Assembly (NCBI GenBank): GCA_963735495.1
Contig: CAVTLG010000009.1
Span: forward strand, 558,001-622,000
DNA: 64,000 nt
Direction of reading: 5' to 3'
From: CAVTLG01 sp963735495
GTDB lineage: Bacteria > Chloroflexota > Ktedonobacteria > Ktedonobacterales > Ktedonobacteraceae
A program made the translations under genes and the position numbers. The notes beneath the pieces were generated by a model. That model was not told the origin of the DNA. It worked only from the letters and a program-made list of their open reading frames with translations, and did not search any database. Shown piece after piece: positions 1 through 9,510 of this stretch. The first letter of the stretch is position 1. Every line of letters begins with the position of its first letter.

Positions 1-71
1 CAGAGCTGGATGGTGACACGGCAGCCAGTTCCCGCTTCGATCAGAAAGGAGGGCGGCGCTTCCTCCCCCAG

Positions 72-3000
72 TTGAAACGTGGGGGTACCCGCGCTGCCGG
101 AATCATGGACGGCAAGATCACCTATCATCAACAGGTTACGTATTGCGGAAAACCGCGTTGCCGCAAGTGTCGTGAAGGCATAGGGCATGGTCCCTACTGG
201 TATTCATACCAGACGGTCGACGGGCAGACGACGCGCACCTACATCGGGAAAACGCTGCCATCCGCTGTACAGGCCGCGCTGGTCACGGTGCCTCCCAGTA
301 TAGGAGACAGTGATATGGCTGTAAATTATTCTCCACTCTCGGTGGCAGATCCTGGTACCTCTATGATCCGTATCTGGACGCTGGGCCAGTTCCGCATTGA
401 TCGTTGCTATCACCAGCAGTGGTCGCCTGTTACCGATTCTGCCTGGCAGCAGCACAACGTTCGCTCCCTACTGGCTTACCTCATTTGTAGCCCTGAGCGC
501 CGTGCCAGCCGTTCGCAGATTATTGCCGCGCTCTGGCCTACCTTAGATATAGGTATGGCGAGCAGTCGCCTTAACAAAACTGTGCAGAATTTGCGCAAAG
601 TGCTGGGACATCCGGCGGTCGATGCAGGCTCTGTGCAGGGTGACGCCTTCCGTGTTGGTGCGTTGCCACTGCTGGTTGATGGAGAATGGCTCAGTCTCGC
701 GGATCAGGAGCATATCTGGATCGATGCTCATGCATTTGAAGAGCGGAGCGTCGCCTCACTCAGCGACAAAGCACGCTATGAGCATGACGAGCAAAGTGCT
801 GCACCTGATGTCTCCGTTGATTCCTTGCAACGTGAGCGTCTATTGCGTGACGTTGTCACGCTCTACAGTGGCAATTTTTTGCCGGAAGAGCAGACATCAG
901 AGTGGGTGATTACGCGTCGCCAGATCTTGCGGCGTCATTGGATTGAACTTCTGCTTGAACTGGTGGATCTCTATACGACGCGTGGAGCGTCTTCATCGGC
1001 CATTGATATTCTAGATCGTCTCCTGGCCAGTGATCCCACCAACGAGCCTGCGGTGCAGCGTCTGATCGTTGTCCTGTCACATCTGAAGCGCCGTGGCGAA
1101 GCCTTGCGCGCCTATCAAAGCTTCGCGGATGTCTTACAGCGCGAGTATGCTGCGGTACCCTCTGAGGAAACGCGTGCATTTTATGAAGCCGTGCGTCGAG
1201 GCAGTGCCTTACCGGAGCGGGTGATGGACCCACTTGCGCCTGCCGCAGTATCGAATACCCCGCTTACCCATGACCTGCGTAGTGTCGCGCGAGGCTTTCC
1301 GTTGGAACCCATTGGACGTAGCAATCAGAGTCCACTCGTGGGGCGTACGAACAAACTCTCAACCATGCGCGACCTTTTACTGGAAGTGGAGCACAGCGCG
1401 CAACTGCAAAGTACGGGACGCCATAAGCCCTCTGGCATTCCTCTTGACACGCAGCGTCGGCCACAATGTCTCTTAATCATGGGAGAAACAGGCATTGGCA
1501 AGACGCGTCTGGCCGAGGAGATGAGCCGTGAGGCGCAGAAGCGTAGCTGGACGGTTGTCTGGAGCCGACTGTTTACGCAGGAAAGCAGTATTCCTTATCG
1601 TTTGTGGACCGATACGTTGCGCAAAATCCTCAACCTTGGTACTGGCCTGTTGCCTGTGCTGGACCCGTATCTCTTGCAGCCGCTCTTATCTTTTCTGCCC
1701 GCGTTACGCGAATTTCTGCCGCAAATTATCCTGGATCAGGCTCCGCCCCTGCTCGCATTGACGCCTGAGCAAGAGCAATTGCGTTTGTGGGAGGCGATTG
1801 GCAATCTATTTAAGACGATTAGTGAGCATACACCTTTATTGCTTGTGTTGGACGATATTCAGTGGGCTGATGGCAGTAGCCATGAGTTACTCGGCTATCT
1901 TGCGCGTCATCTGCACGGCTATCCGGTGCTCTTTTTAGCGACGTGCCGGGACACCGAGCTGCCCAAGCGTCCTCCGCATCCACTACGCAAGCTGATTTTC
2001 CATATGCAGCGCGAGCATACCATCAAGACCTTGAACGTGGAGCCACTTACCAGTGAGCAAATTGCCCTGCTCGTTTCCAGCACCGCCGCATTGCCGGAAG
2101 ACAAAGTCAGGCATATCCAGGATCATGCAGCTGGCAACCCCTTCTTTGCGGAGGAGTTGGCGCGCTCGACGCCGCCTGTGCTGCCCATGACGGTCACGGC
2201 TGCTCTTGACAATCGGATGGAAAAATTGAGCAAGCCCTGTCGTCAGTTATTGGGGAACGCTGCTGTGCTTGGTGGTTCCTTCAAGTTCCCCGTCATTTGT
2301 GCAATGGAAGTGGGCAATGAGCTTGCTGATGATGATATCGTGCTAGATCTGCTAGAAGAAGCTTTGCTGGCCGGCGTCCTTACCGACGAAGGCACCGGTA
2401 CGCGTATCACCTATCATTTCTGGCACCCCTTGCTTGTGAGCCACCTCTATGAGGACCTCTCGGGTATCAGGCGAGCGCGTCTGCATCTGCGCGCGGCGGA
2501 AGTCTTGCAGCGTATCCATCAAGGCGACGAAGAGGAAGTTGCCGCAACTGTCACGTATCATCTCGTGAAGGGTGGCGCAGAGTCATCGCAGATTGCGTAC
2601 TACGCTGAACTGGCCGGGAATCGCGCGTATAGTGTCTTTGCCTACTCCGAGGCTGAACACCTCTATGGTCTGGCTGTGGAGCATATGGAGCAGGTGCAGC
2701 AAAATGATAGCCAGGTGCACCTGGCGTCCCTGCTGGAACGTTTTGCTGAATGCACCATGGTGCGCGGTCATTTTGCGCGAGCGCGTCACCTCTATGAGCG
2801 TGTGCTGAAACTGCGCGCCCAGCTTCCAGCACCTGCCGAGGATGTCCAGTATGAAGCTCAGCTCCAGTCCTTACTCCGGGGTGAAATCGGCCTGACCTGG
2901 CGTTATACCGGAGACAATGCGCGTGCCTGGGAAGCCTTTGAGCGCAGTGAGCAGGTGCTACGTGACATTGGCGTGATTGGCGGCCCGGCCTGGGCGCGTC

Positions 3001-3971
3001 TCTACTATCTGCGCAGCAACCTCTACAAATCGGAGGGCCGTTACGCTGAAGCTTTGCGTGTGGCGCAAGAGGCCCTCGCTTTGTATGAGCAGCAGCAAAA
3101 ACAGCGTATCGTTCCTGGTGCGCAAATGACGCATGCCACCAGTTTCCAGCGTACGCTAGAGGGCAATCCCATCAACCTGGGGCGTACCTATCGCCTGATT
3201 GGTACCATAGCGGAAGCCATGGGACAACTGACTACTGCGCTGACCCACCAGAGTAAAGCTCTGGCCTTATATGAGCAATACAGTGAGAAGCGCCAGATTG
3301 CGCATGTTTCTTGTGATATGGGTTATACCTACTTGCAGAAGGGCAAATACGAGCAGGCGCAGGCCGAACTACGGCGCTCCCACTCACTCGCGGAAAGTAT
3401 TGGCGATGAGCCATTGCTCTCGCTTGTCTACAGCAACTGGGGCAAGCTCGCAGCTGCTACCGGTGAGTTGGAAGAGGCTGAAGACTGGTATCAGCGGGCG
3501 CTAGAGCTGGCCGAAGCGCTGACCAAGGATAGTGAATACATCAGCTTATGGAGCGCCAGACTGGCTACCGTGCTGCAAGCGCTAGGTAAATCCACTGAGG
3601 CCATACAGTCTGTCAGGCGTGCCTGGAACACGGGTCGTGCGATGCACAACAGCCCGTGTATAGGGCAAGCTCTGGTGACGCTCGGTAACATCCGCATTGC
3701 CCAGGCTATTGGCGCTGAGGACCTGCCTGTGGTGCAGCAGCGTTTGCTCCGGCATGCCAGAGAAGACGTTCAGCGTGCGCTGGCCCTTGACGAATTAGAG
3801 GTCGAGACGCGCATCAGTGGACAACTCGCCTTAGCTCATATTACTCTCCTGCAAGGCCAGCGTGACCTGGCACGCACCGAAATAGAGCAAGCGTTAGGAG
3901 AGGCCCAACGCTATGAGCAGGCGCACGTCGAGACGCACGCCCGCCGCTTGCTCGAACAAGTAAATGCCTGA
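72..3971 (+). CDS. BTAD/AAA ATPase/TPR transcriptional regulator
   Basis: Giant cytoplasmic regulator of the SARP/BTAD-STAND type. The first ~60 residues hold a Cys-rich, DUF6788-like segment (CGKPRCRKC, then HGPYWY). Residues ~100-380 look like a winged helix followed by a bacterial transcriptional activator domain. A P-loop (GETGIGKT) is near residue 470 and a Walker B-like LLVLDDIQWAD near 590. The last ~450 residues are helical TPR-like repeats. Such proteins are thought to bind DNA once ATP and a ligand drive oligomerisation; no target is visible here. The frame is open to the left edge of the window, so the true start may lie upstream. Inside the window the choices are TTG at 72 or ATG at 105, just before the DUF6788-like part. 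The gene stands alone. Confidence 0.85.
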   Translation: MKRGGTRAAGIMDGKITYHQQVTYCGKPRCRKCREGIGHGPYWYSYQTVDGQTTRTYIGKTLPSAVQAALVTVPPSIGDSDMAVNYSPLSVADPGTSMIRIWTLGQFRIDRCYHQQWSPVTDSAWQQHNVRSLLAYLICSPERRASRSQIIAALWPTLDIGMASSRLNKTVQNLRKVLGHPAVDAGSVQGDAFRVGALPLLVDGEWLSLADQEHIWIDAHAFEERSVASLSDKARYEHDEQSAAPDVSVDSLQRERLLRDVVTLYSGNFLPEEQTSEWVITRRQILRRHWIELLLELVDLYTTRGASSSAIDILDRLLASDPTNEPAVQRLIVVLSHLKRRGEALRAYQSFADVLQREYAAVPSEETRAFYEAVRRGSALPERVMDPLAPAAVSNTPLTHDLRSVARGFPLEPIGRSNQSPLVGRTNKLSTMRDLLLEVEHSAQLQSTGRHKPSGIPLDTQRRPQCLLIMGETGIGKTRLAEEMSREAQKRSWTVVWSRLFTQESSIPYRLWTDTLRKILNLGTGLLPVLDPYLLQPLLSFLPALREFLPQIILDQAPPLLALTPEQEQLRLWEAIGNLFKTISEHTPLLLVLDDIQWADGSSHELLGYLARHLHGYPVLFLATCRDTELPKRPPHPLRKLIFHMQREHTIKTLNVEPLTSEQIALLVSSTAALPEDKVRHIQDHAAGNPFFAEELARSTPPVLPMTVTAALDNRMEKLSKPCRQLLGNAAVLGGSFKFPVICAMEVGNELADDDIVLDLLEEALLAGVLTDEGTGTRITYHFWHPLLVSHLYEDLSGIRRARLHLRAAEVLQRIHQGDEEEVAATVTYHLVKGGAESSQIAYYAELAGNRAYSVFAYSEAEHLYGLAVEHMEQVQQNDSQVHLASLLERFAECTMVRGHFARARHLYERVLKLRAQLPAPAEDVQYEAQLQSLLRGEIGLTWRYTGDNARAWEAFERSEQVLRDIGVIGGPAWARLYYLRSNLYKSEGRYAEALRVAQEALALYEQQQKQRIVPGAQMTHATSFQRTLEGNPINLGRTYRLIGTIAEAMGQLTTALTHQSKALALYEQYSEKRQIAHVSCDMGYTYLQKGKYEQAQAELRRSHSLAESIGDEPLLSLVYSNWGKLAAATGELEEAEDWYQRALELAEALTKDSEYISLWSARLATVLQALGKSTEAIQSVRRAWNTGRAMHNSPCIGQALVTLGNIRIAQAIGAEDLPVVQQRLLRHAREDVQRALALDELEVETRISGQLALAHITLLQGQRDLARTEIEQALGEAQRYEQAHVETHARRLLEQVNA

Positions 3972-4116
3972 ATATATGGCCAATATGCATGCCCCTGGGC
4001 GGCTGAGATTATCCTCTCTTATCACGGGAGAACATACGTGTACCCGGATGCTTGAAGCTCCTGAGTGCCGTTCGCGCCGCCGGGGCCATAAACATCTACC
4101 ACTGCCTGGGGGGAGC

Positions 4117-4503
4117 TTAGAACTCCTGACTCGTGGGCCGGAACAGGATCTCGTTCACGTCCATCTCCTCCGGTTGGCTCATGGCGAAGGCGACGGCCCG
4201 CGCAAATGAGTCAGCAGGAATCGCCTGCTCATAGCTTTTCTTGGCGAACGCGGCGATATCCGGCTCGGTCACGCTGTTGGGCAGTTCCGTGGCGACCGCC
4301 CCCGGTGAGATCACCGTTGTGCGCATGTTGTAGGGCTTCACTTCCTGGCGCAGTCCTTCAGATATGGCTAGTACGGCATGCTTGGTTGCCGCATAGACCG
4401 CGTTGCCGGGGCGGACCTTATGGCCAGCCACTGAGGAGACATTGATGATCTGCCCGGCTTTCTGCTGCTTCATATACGGTAGCGCGGCGGCAATGCAGTC
4501 GAA
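4117..4503 (-). pseudogene. SDR oxidoreductase, 5'-truncated
   Basis: C-terminal half of a classical short-chain dehydrogenase/reductase. It keeps the catalytic INVSS serine and the YAATK Tyr/Lys pair, then the usual ISPGAVATEL loop. Homologous sequence runs in frame upstream of the first ATG (codons FDCIAAALPY) to about 4503, where it stops abruptly against an AT-rich segment. The N-terminal ~115-120 residues, including the NAD(P)-binding TGxxxGIG motif, are missing. It cannot bind cofactor and is a deletion or rearrangement remnant. Confidence 0.75.
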
Positions 4504-4728
4504 AACCCTATTTATAGAATGATTATCTTTTAAAAATTAATAAAATACAAATAGTAATAAAATGTTATACTTTATATATGGTTGGGTCGCGCATTAAGTA
4601 ACTGGTATATTAATAGAATGGTGCTTTCTATTTGTCTCTTTTTTGTGTTGTGAATCGTGTGACAGGTGAAGCTTAAGAACCTGAAATGTAATCATGGCCT
4701 TGTTCCTGGAAAAAGTAGCGAGGATGGT
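4504..4728. other. AT-rich intergenic segment
   Basis: About 225 bases, much richer in A/T than either neighbour, starting exactly where the SDR gene is cut. It probably holds the promoter of the downstream glycosyltransferase, but I cannot assign -35/-10 boxes confidently. No ORF or repeat recognised. Confidence 0.4.
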
Positions 4729-5895
4729 ATGAAAATAGCGCAGATTGCACCGCCATGGATAGCTATTCCGCCCAAAAACTATGGGGGAACCGAGATTGTC
4801 TTACATAATCTCGTCGAAGAACAGGTCGCTCAAGGCCATGACGTCACCTTGTTTGCGCCCGCTGACGCCAGGACATCTGCAAAACTCGTGTCTTTTTTCC
4901 CAATGTCATTGATTGATGCTGGCGTGCCATGGCATGCCCACCTCAAGGCATATTATCATCTGCATAAATCCATTGAATACATAAAGACGCATCAATTTGA
5001 TATTGTCCATGCGCATCTTTCTTCCAGTGCTGACATGTATATTTTCCCGCTTGCCGTGCAACTGACTGTTCCGCTAGTGGTAACGCTGCATAGCCGTTTC
5101 CCTTTTGATCGTGTTCCGCCTTATAGCGGTGATGCGGATGATTACTACTTAGAATGGCTTGCCAGCACACCAATTGTTGCTATCAGTGAGAGTGCTCGTG
5201 CAGAGATCCCCCATGCTCTGAACCTGGCCGGTGTGATCCATCATGGTGTGCCCATGCATATCTTTCGTCCGGCAGTATCGTATCCTGAAGACTATCTGGT
5301 CTGGTTAGGGCGCATGGTGCCTGAGAAGGGCGCGCATCTGGCTATCCAGGTTGCGAAGGGGTGTGAAGCTCCTCTACTGCTGGCCGGTACTATTGATCGC
5401 CATGTGCCTGCGTCTGTGCGTTATTTTGAAGACAAGATTAAGCCACAGCTTAATCATCATCTCATCAAATATATTGGCCCGGTGAACCTGAAGCAAAAAA
5501 TTGACCTGCTCAGTCGTGCCCGCGTGTTACTGAACCCGATAGAATGGGAGGAACCGTTTGGCATGGTGATGATCGAAGCGATGGCTGTTGGATGTCCTGT
5601 CATCAGCTTTCGGCGTGGAGCGGCACCTGAAGTTGTTGCGCACCAAACCAGTGGTTTCCTGGTCCACAACGTAAAAGAAATGCTGCGAGCGCTGGCGCAT
5701 ATTGACGAGCTGGATCGTAAGATGGTGCGTCGCCATGTTGAACTGCATTTCTCTGTGCGTGTGATGGCAGAGAAGTATACCCGCATCTACCAGAATGTCA
5801 TCGCTACATCTCTCTCGAAGCTACCGAAGATCGCGGCAGGAACATCCGTGCTCGCGTACTCTCCTGATCCTTCCTTTACGCGCCGAAAAAGTTGA
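4729..5895 (+). CDS. GT4-family glycosyltransferase
   Basis: Cytoplasmic GT-B fold retaining glycosyltransferase that transfers a nucleotide-activated sugar; the acceptor is unknown. The N-terminus (MKIAQIAPPW, then a YGGTE glycine loop) and the C-terminal donor site (WLGRMVPEKG, EWEEPFGMVMIEAMAVGCPVI) are typical of family GT4, including the E-x7-E signature. ATG 4729 is preferred because the family fold starts there and a GAGG sits just upstream; an in-frame GTG at 4666 would add 21 unconserved residues. It ends 11 bases before the left Tn3-type terminal repeat, so it lies just outside the island. Length (~388 aa) is normal. Confidence 0.88.
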   Translation: MKIAQIAPPWIAIPPKNYGGTEIVLHNLVEEQVAQGHDVTLFAPADARTSAKLVSFFPMSLIDAGVPWHAHLKAYYHLHKSIEYIKTHQFDIVHAHLSSSADMYIFPLAVQLTVPLVVTLHSRFPFDRVPPYSGDADDYYLEWLASTPIVAISESARAEIPHALNLAGVIHHGVPMHIFRPAVSYPEDYLVWLGRMVPEKGAHLAIQVAKGCEAPLLLAGTIDRHVPASVRYFEDKIKPQLNHHLIKYIGPVNLKQKIDLLSRARVLLNPIEWEEPFGMVMIEAMAVGCPVISFRRGAAPEVVAHQTSGFLVHNVKEMLRALAHIDELDRKMVRRHVELHFSVRVMAEKYTRIYQNVIATSLSKLPKIAAGTSVLAYSPDPSFTRRKS

Positions 5896-5906
5896 ACGAC
5901 ACTATA

Positions 5907-5944
5907 CGCGTCACCGTATCAATTTGGGAAAAACATACGCTAAG
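5907..5944 (+). repeat. Left 38-bp Tn3-family terminal inverted repeat
   Basis: Matches the reverse complement of 13849-13886 at 37 of 38 positions and ends in the Tn3-family inner motif ACGCTAAG. Similarity to the right copy continues inward to about 6211 and stops sharply outside 5907. Confidence 0.75.
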
Positions 5945-5975
5945 GATGTGACCTCGAAAAAATGCTGGTGATTTC

Positions 5976-6211
5976 TTACTCTAAGCTCTTACAGACGCAT
6001 TTCCCCTTCGTCCGCAAAGGCCGAAGCTGTCCGGTAGCGGGTGTTCGCTTAAAGTTCCACAGGTAGTCACCCGTCAGGTTGATATGTTCCCATCCCAGAG
6101 GCGAAACATGCTGAAGATGTTCCTCGTTGACGGTGATACCCTGCTGCTTGAGCGTCTCAACCGCTTCTGCAATGTATACCGTGTTCCACAGAATAATTGC
6201 TGCAGCCACCA
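5976..6211 (-). pseudogene. Tn3-family transposase, C-terminal fragment
   Basis: The last ~80 codons of a TnpA DDE transposase, with the family signatures AAIILWNTVY and HVSPLGWEHINLTGDY. Near-identical to the C-terminus at 13575-13817. The catalytic DDE core is absent. Similarity breaks at about 6211, next to a perfect palindrome. Confidence 0.8.
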
Positions 6212-6252
6212 GGCCCAGTGCTACACACAACAGTTGTGTGTAGCACTGGGCC
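6212..6252. repeat. Perfect 41-bp palindrome (20+1+20)
   Basis: Arms 6212-6231 and 6233-6252 are exact reverse complements around a single A. It lies at the breakpoint between the Tn3 remnant and the glycosyltransferase 3' flank, ~65 bases past that gene's stop. A terminator role is possible but no T-run follows; a fold-back rearrangement scar is equally plausible. Confidence 0.85.
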
Positions 6253-6315
6253 GTCTATGGGCGAAATCTTGGTGACTGAATGGCTCAGTCTGATATGAAC
6301 TTATCACCGTCTCTA

Positions 6316-7308
6316 TCACTTCTCTGCTGCTATCTGTACATTTACATTTTTCCCTATATTTTGTTTCTTCCGAATAAGTGCATGGTTAGCATTCACTTTC
6401 TCCGTACGAATCCACTCATGTCCTCTATCTCTTAGGAACATCTGGAAACCGATAACGATGGGAATAAGCCAGATGAGCCAGTAGACCCAAAGAAAAATCG
6501 GATTGACTCGGATAAGGTATCTTACTCGGTCCCAGGAGTGGGATAGCACCAATGATGTTCTCTGCCATGTTGCTATATATATCCGCGTCATTAACAAGAC
6601 GCAGAAGGCAATATTAAATATCGAGAGACCAGCCCAATAGACTGATAAGGGGCTCGTCCCATTGAACCATTTATAAAGAGCCCAAATTCCTAGTGGCAGT
6701 GCGACGACATTTACTACGAGGGACAAGCTTGGAACCAAATTGATCCGTGCTTTTTGGGCCTGCCAGAAAGACATTCCCATCCGATTCAATGGGTCACTGA
6801 GCGATTGGAAGAATCCACAGACCCATCGGGAACGCTGGATAATCCCTATCTTAATAGTCACTGGTACTTCCTCGATCAAAGGATTAGCGATTATGCCTAT
6901 CTTCTTGCCATTGGTCCATAGTCGCATCCCCACTTCAGGATCTTCGATGGTGATCCAGGGGTGAAAGCTACCAATCTCTCTAATATCGGCAGCTTTATAG
7001 AATAGCCCTTTACCAAGCACATAGAACGGATGCTTTCCGTTAGCACTCATGTGTGGATAGATGAGCCCATCCCATGCCATGTGGTCCATAGCATGGAATG
7101 AAGCGGCCCATGTGTCAAGGAGGTTTCCAGCTACGTTTGTGCTTTGCAATACATCGTATTTCTGTATTCCTGCCGCAGCCGCCATGAAGTGGTCAGTGGG
7201 GGGGATACTGTCTGCATCGATATAGTTAAGGAGCCAATCATCCCCGCTCTCAGCAACAAGTGTGTAGAATGCATAGATCAACTGACGTGTTTTCTTGGGA
7301 GGTAAGTC
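6316..7308 (-). pseudogene. GT2 glycosyltransferase, C-terminal half (downstream of in-frame stop)
   Basis: Continues, in the same frame, the gene at 7309-9264 after one TGA codon. It carries the GT2 core: YIDADSIPP (DxD), the acceptor-side IEDPEVGMRLW, and QRSRWVCGFF (Q/RxxRW). Several membrane helices follow, as in processive membrane glycosyltransferases. Codons right after the stop (DLPPKKTRQLIYAFY) read as conserved protein, so the stop is a point mutation rather than a gene boundary. The only start near the 5' end is a TTG at 7281 inside the catalytic domain, without a convincing ribosome site. Expressed alone it would lack the nucleotide-binding half. Confidence 0.7.
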
Positions 7309-9264
7309 TCAATTCTTCTGGTATTTTCCCTGGTGCCACCAGTAGGCCTTCGGATTTGTCTCCCATGCCTTCCAAACTGCTTCCCAACGTAGGTCCTTTG
7401 TTGGAGGGACTTCGAGTATCTCAAGGAACGGGAATTCCGCTTTAAGCCTGCCTAGTGATGCGATTGTTTTTCCGTCATTGCTATTGGGAATGGCAATGAC
7501 ACGATATCGTGTAGGTGGATACTCAAGCATCGAGAGGGCAAGGAATGTTGTTCGCATCGTCTCTTCAAGTTCTCTCAATACTGGATAGAGAAGGATGATC
7601 TTGGGGAGATCTGGTTCTGCGATCTTTGCAGCTTCAGCTGTATTTACCCAATTGATTGGTCGGGTGAAGTAGTACAGCATCGTTGCAAAACCAAAGAGAT
7701 ACAGAAACTGGCACATCAGGTAGAGTACCATTAAGATCAATGTTTCTGGATGCCCTGATAGTGTAGTTGTCACCACTGCTGGCGTTAGTTGGATAGGCAA
7801 ATGAATGATCGACTTGTTCGAGATCAAAAAGAAAGCGATAACCACGATACAGATTAATGCAACACTTAGCAACGCATAGGAGTGCTTGCCCAACGAGAAG
7901 CGTTGCACCACTGGCAACCCCTGTGGTTGTGCAGATGACACAGGAGACGCGGGTACCGGTGCCCCCTCCACAATAGATGGCGACCGCCCGGTCCCGATGT
8001 TCCCTGGGGCATACAGAGATATTGGGGCAGGAGCAGGAGTAGAAACAGGGCTGACAATCAAGCCAGGGACAGAGGCAGGCTGAACTGTTAATGGTGAGGC
8101 AAGGGACGACATCGATACGTCGCGATACACTCCCTGACCCCTCTGGTCAATGGAGGATCTACTGACCGATGCCACTTTCTGTATTCCATCTGATCCCTGA
8201 GGGAAGCTCTTCAAAAGAGAGAATGATGATGGCCTTTCCTCTTTCTGTATTCCATCTAATCCCTGAGAGAAGCTCTTCAAAAGAGAGAATGATGATGGCC
8301 TTTCTTCGCTCTCAGGCTCCTTGGGCACAGCAGCCTTAGCGGAAGCGAGTCTGGCTGCTGGAGTTGGTGGGAGGGCCTCCTTTGGAAGACGGACATCTGA
8401 TTGATGGTCAGTGTGTAGTATGAGATCCTTAGAAGGAAACGTCGACAGAGCAGGTCGCACGGCTTCTTCGAGGGCCGCCAGGAATGTAACAACATCTGCA
8501 TAACGCTCTTCCGGTTTTTTGGAGAGTGCTTTGAGAACAACACTCTCCCCTTGTTTTGGCAAAGTGGTCACGAACTGAGAAGGGGGAGTCGGGGATGGAA
8601 TGGTATGACGCTGTTGCAGATAAGACAGACCGTGAGCCGTAAAAGGGAGTTTGCCGGTAATCAACTCATAAAAGAGACAGGCAAGCGCATACTGATCGCT
8701 GGATGCAGTGGCACTCCCCGTCAGTTGTTCTGGGGCCATGTAACTGATCGCGCGATCATCCGGCTTGCACACGAGCACGCTCTCATTGATGAGCTCATGC
8801 AAGCTGAAGTCAGCCAGCAGTGCCTCACCCTGAGCATTGAGAAAGACATTTTCAGGCTTGACCTTCTGATGCACAATATCTTGACTATGAGCATAACTCA
8901 GAGCGCTGCCAACATCTAAAATAAGAGCCAGCGCGGTATCGAGAAGAACGTGCGCCGGGGCCACTCGCTCTACCTGTTGACGTAAAGAACCCGCCGAAAT
9001 ATAGTCGCTCACGACATACGGCTTGCCCTTCTCTATCCCAATGTCGAGGATGGGCACAATGTGAGGATGAGAGAGACGCTTGAATTTTCTCGCATAATAT
9101 TGAAAGTCCTCCGGTGCCATGTCGAGATGGCGACATTCAGCATTGTAGATCTTGAGGAGAACCCTATGTCCAGGTTTATGTATAGCATAAGAAAGATAGA
9201 TATCGTATGTTTCCTTGTGTATCAGACGTTTTGTGAGATAATACTGATCGAATGGATACATCAT
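7309..9264 (-). CDS. Pseudokinase domain fused to N-terminal half of GT2 glycosyltransferase
   Basis: Residues ~1-270 form a Ser/Thr kinase-like fold. The ATP-anchoring lysine (VLLKIY), APE (APEQL) and lower lobe are present, but HRD is replaced by HQK and DFG by DFS, so the catalytic aspartate is lost: a pseudokinase. A Pro/Ser-rich linker (~275-450) contains two 22-residue repeats. One helix (~455-475) and another (~500-530) precede the first half of a GT2 domain, up to the in-frame TGA at 7309-7311. The TGA probably replaces CGA (Arg). With read-through the product would be ~982 residues. Expected role is membrane-bound polysaccharide synthesis with an appended regulatory module. The epimerase upstream on the same strand fits sugar metabolism. 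Confidence 0.72.
   Translation of the reverse strand: MMYPFDQYYLTKRLIHKETYDIYLSYAIHKPGHRVLLKIYNAECRHLDMAPEDFQYYARKFKRLSHPHIVPILDIGIEKGKPYVVSDYISAGSLRQQVERVAPAHVLLDTALALILDVGSALSYAHSQDIVHQKVKPENVFLNAQGEALLADFSLHELINESVLVCKPDDRAISYMAPEQLTGSATASSDQYALACLFYELITGKLPFTAHGLSYLQQRHTIPSPTPPSQFVTTLPKQGESVVLKALSKKPEERYADVVTFLAALEEAVRPALSTFPSKDLILHTDHQSDVRLPKEALPPTPAARLASAKAAVPKEPESEERPSSFSLLKSFSQGLDGIQKEERPSSFSLLKSFPQGSDGIQKVASVSRSSIDQRGQGVYRDVSMSSLASPLTVQPASVPGLIVSPVSTPAPAPISLYAPGNIGTGRSPSIVEGAPVPASPVSSAQPQGLPVVQRFSLGKHSYALLSVALICIVVIAFFLISNKSIIHLPIQLTPAVVTTTLSGHPETLILMVLYLMCQFLYLFGFATMLYYFTRPINWVNTAEAAKIAEPDLPKIILLYPVLRELEETMRTTFLALSMLEYPPTRYRVIAIPNSNDGKTIASLGRLKAEFPFLEILEVPPTKDLRWEAVWKAWETNPKAYWWHQGKYQKN
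8175..8306 (-). repeat. Tandem 66-bp in-frame duplication
   Basis: Units 8175-8240 and 8241-8306 differ at only a few positions and encode two copies of a 22-residue Ser/Phe-rich linker (EERPSSFSLLKSF core) in the pseudokinase-glycosyltransferase gene. Exact multiples of three keep the frame. Confidence 0.85.
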
Positions 9265-9382
9265 AAGATGATCTTACTCCCATGCAATGCTTCAATGCCT
9301 ATTCGTTCGCATAAACCATTAAGAGGCAATAGTGTCCATTGTCTAGAGACTGTTAGTAGCTCGATAGCGAGAAGATAGTACA

Positions 9383-9496
9383 ATGAAGCTGCCCCAAGCC
9401 AAATACGGCTTTATCTTGCTGTCTCGTCGATGGACGGTGGAACGCTCCTTTGCTTGGGTGATGCGTTTTCACCGCCTGGCGCGCGATACGTTTTAA
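9383..9496 (+). pseudogene. IS5-family transposase C-terminal remnant
   Basis: A 37-codon stretch ending in TAA that reads as the C-terminus of an IS5/DDE transposase (RRWTVERSFAW, then RFHRLARD). The rest of the element is missing. It sits between two genes of the island. Confidence 0.65.
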
Positions 9497-9510
9497 GTGT
9501 CACTGTAGTA

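Noticed and set aside
3964..4209. 81-codon ORF after the BTAD regulator
   Set aside because: Antisense to the conserved SDR fragment; composition is that of a shadow frame.
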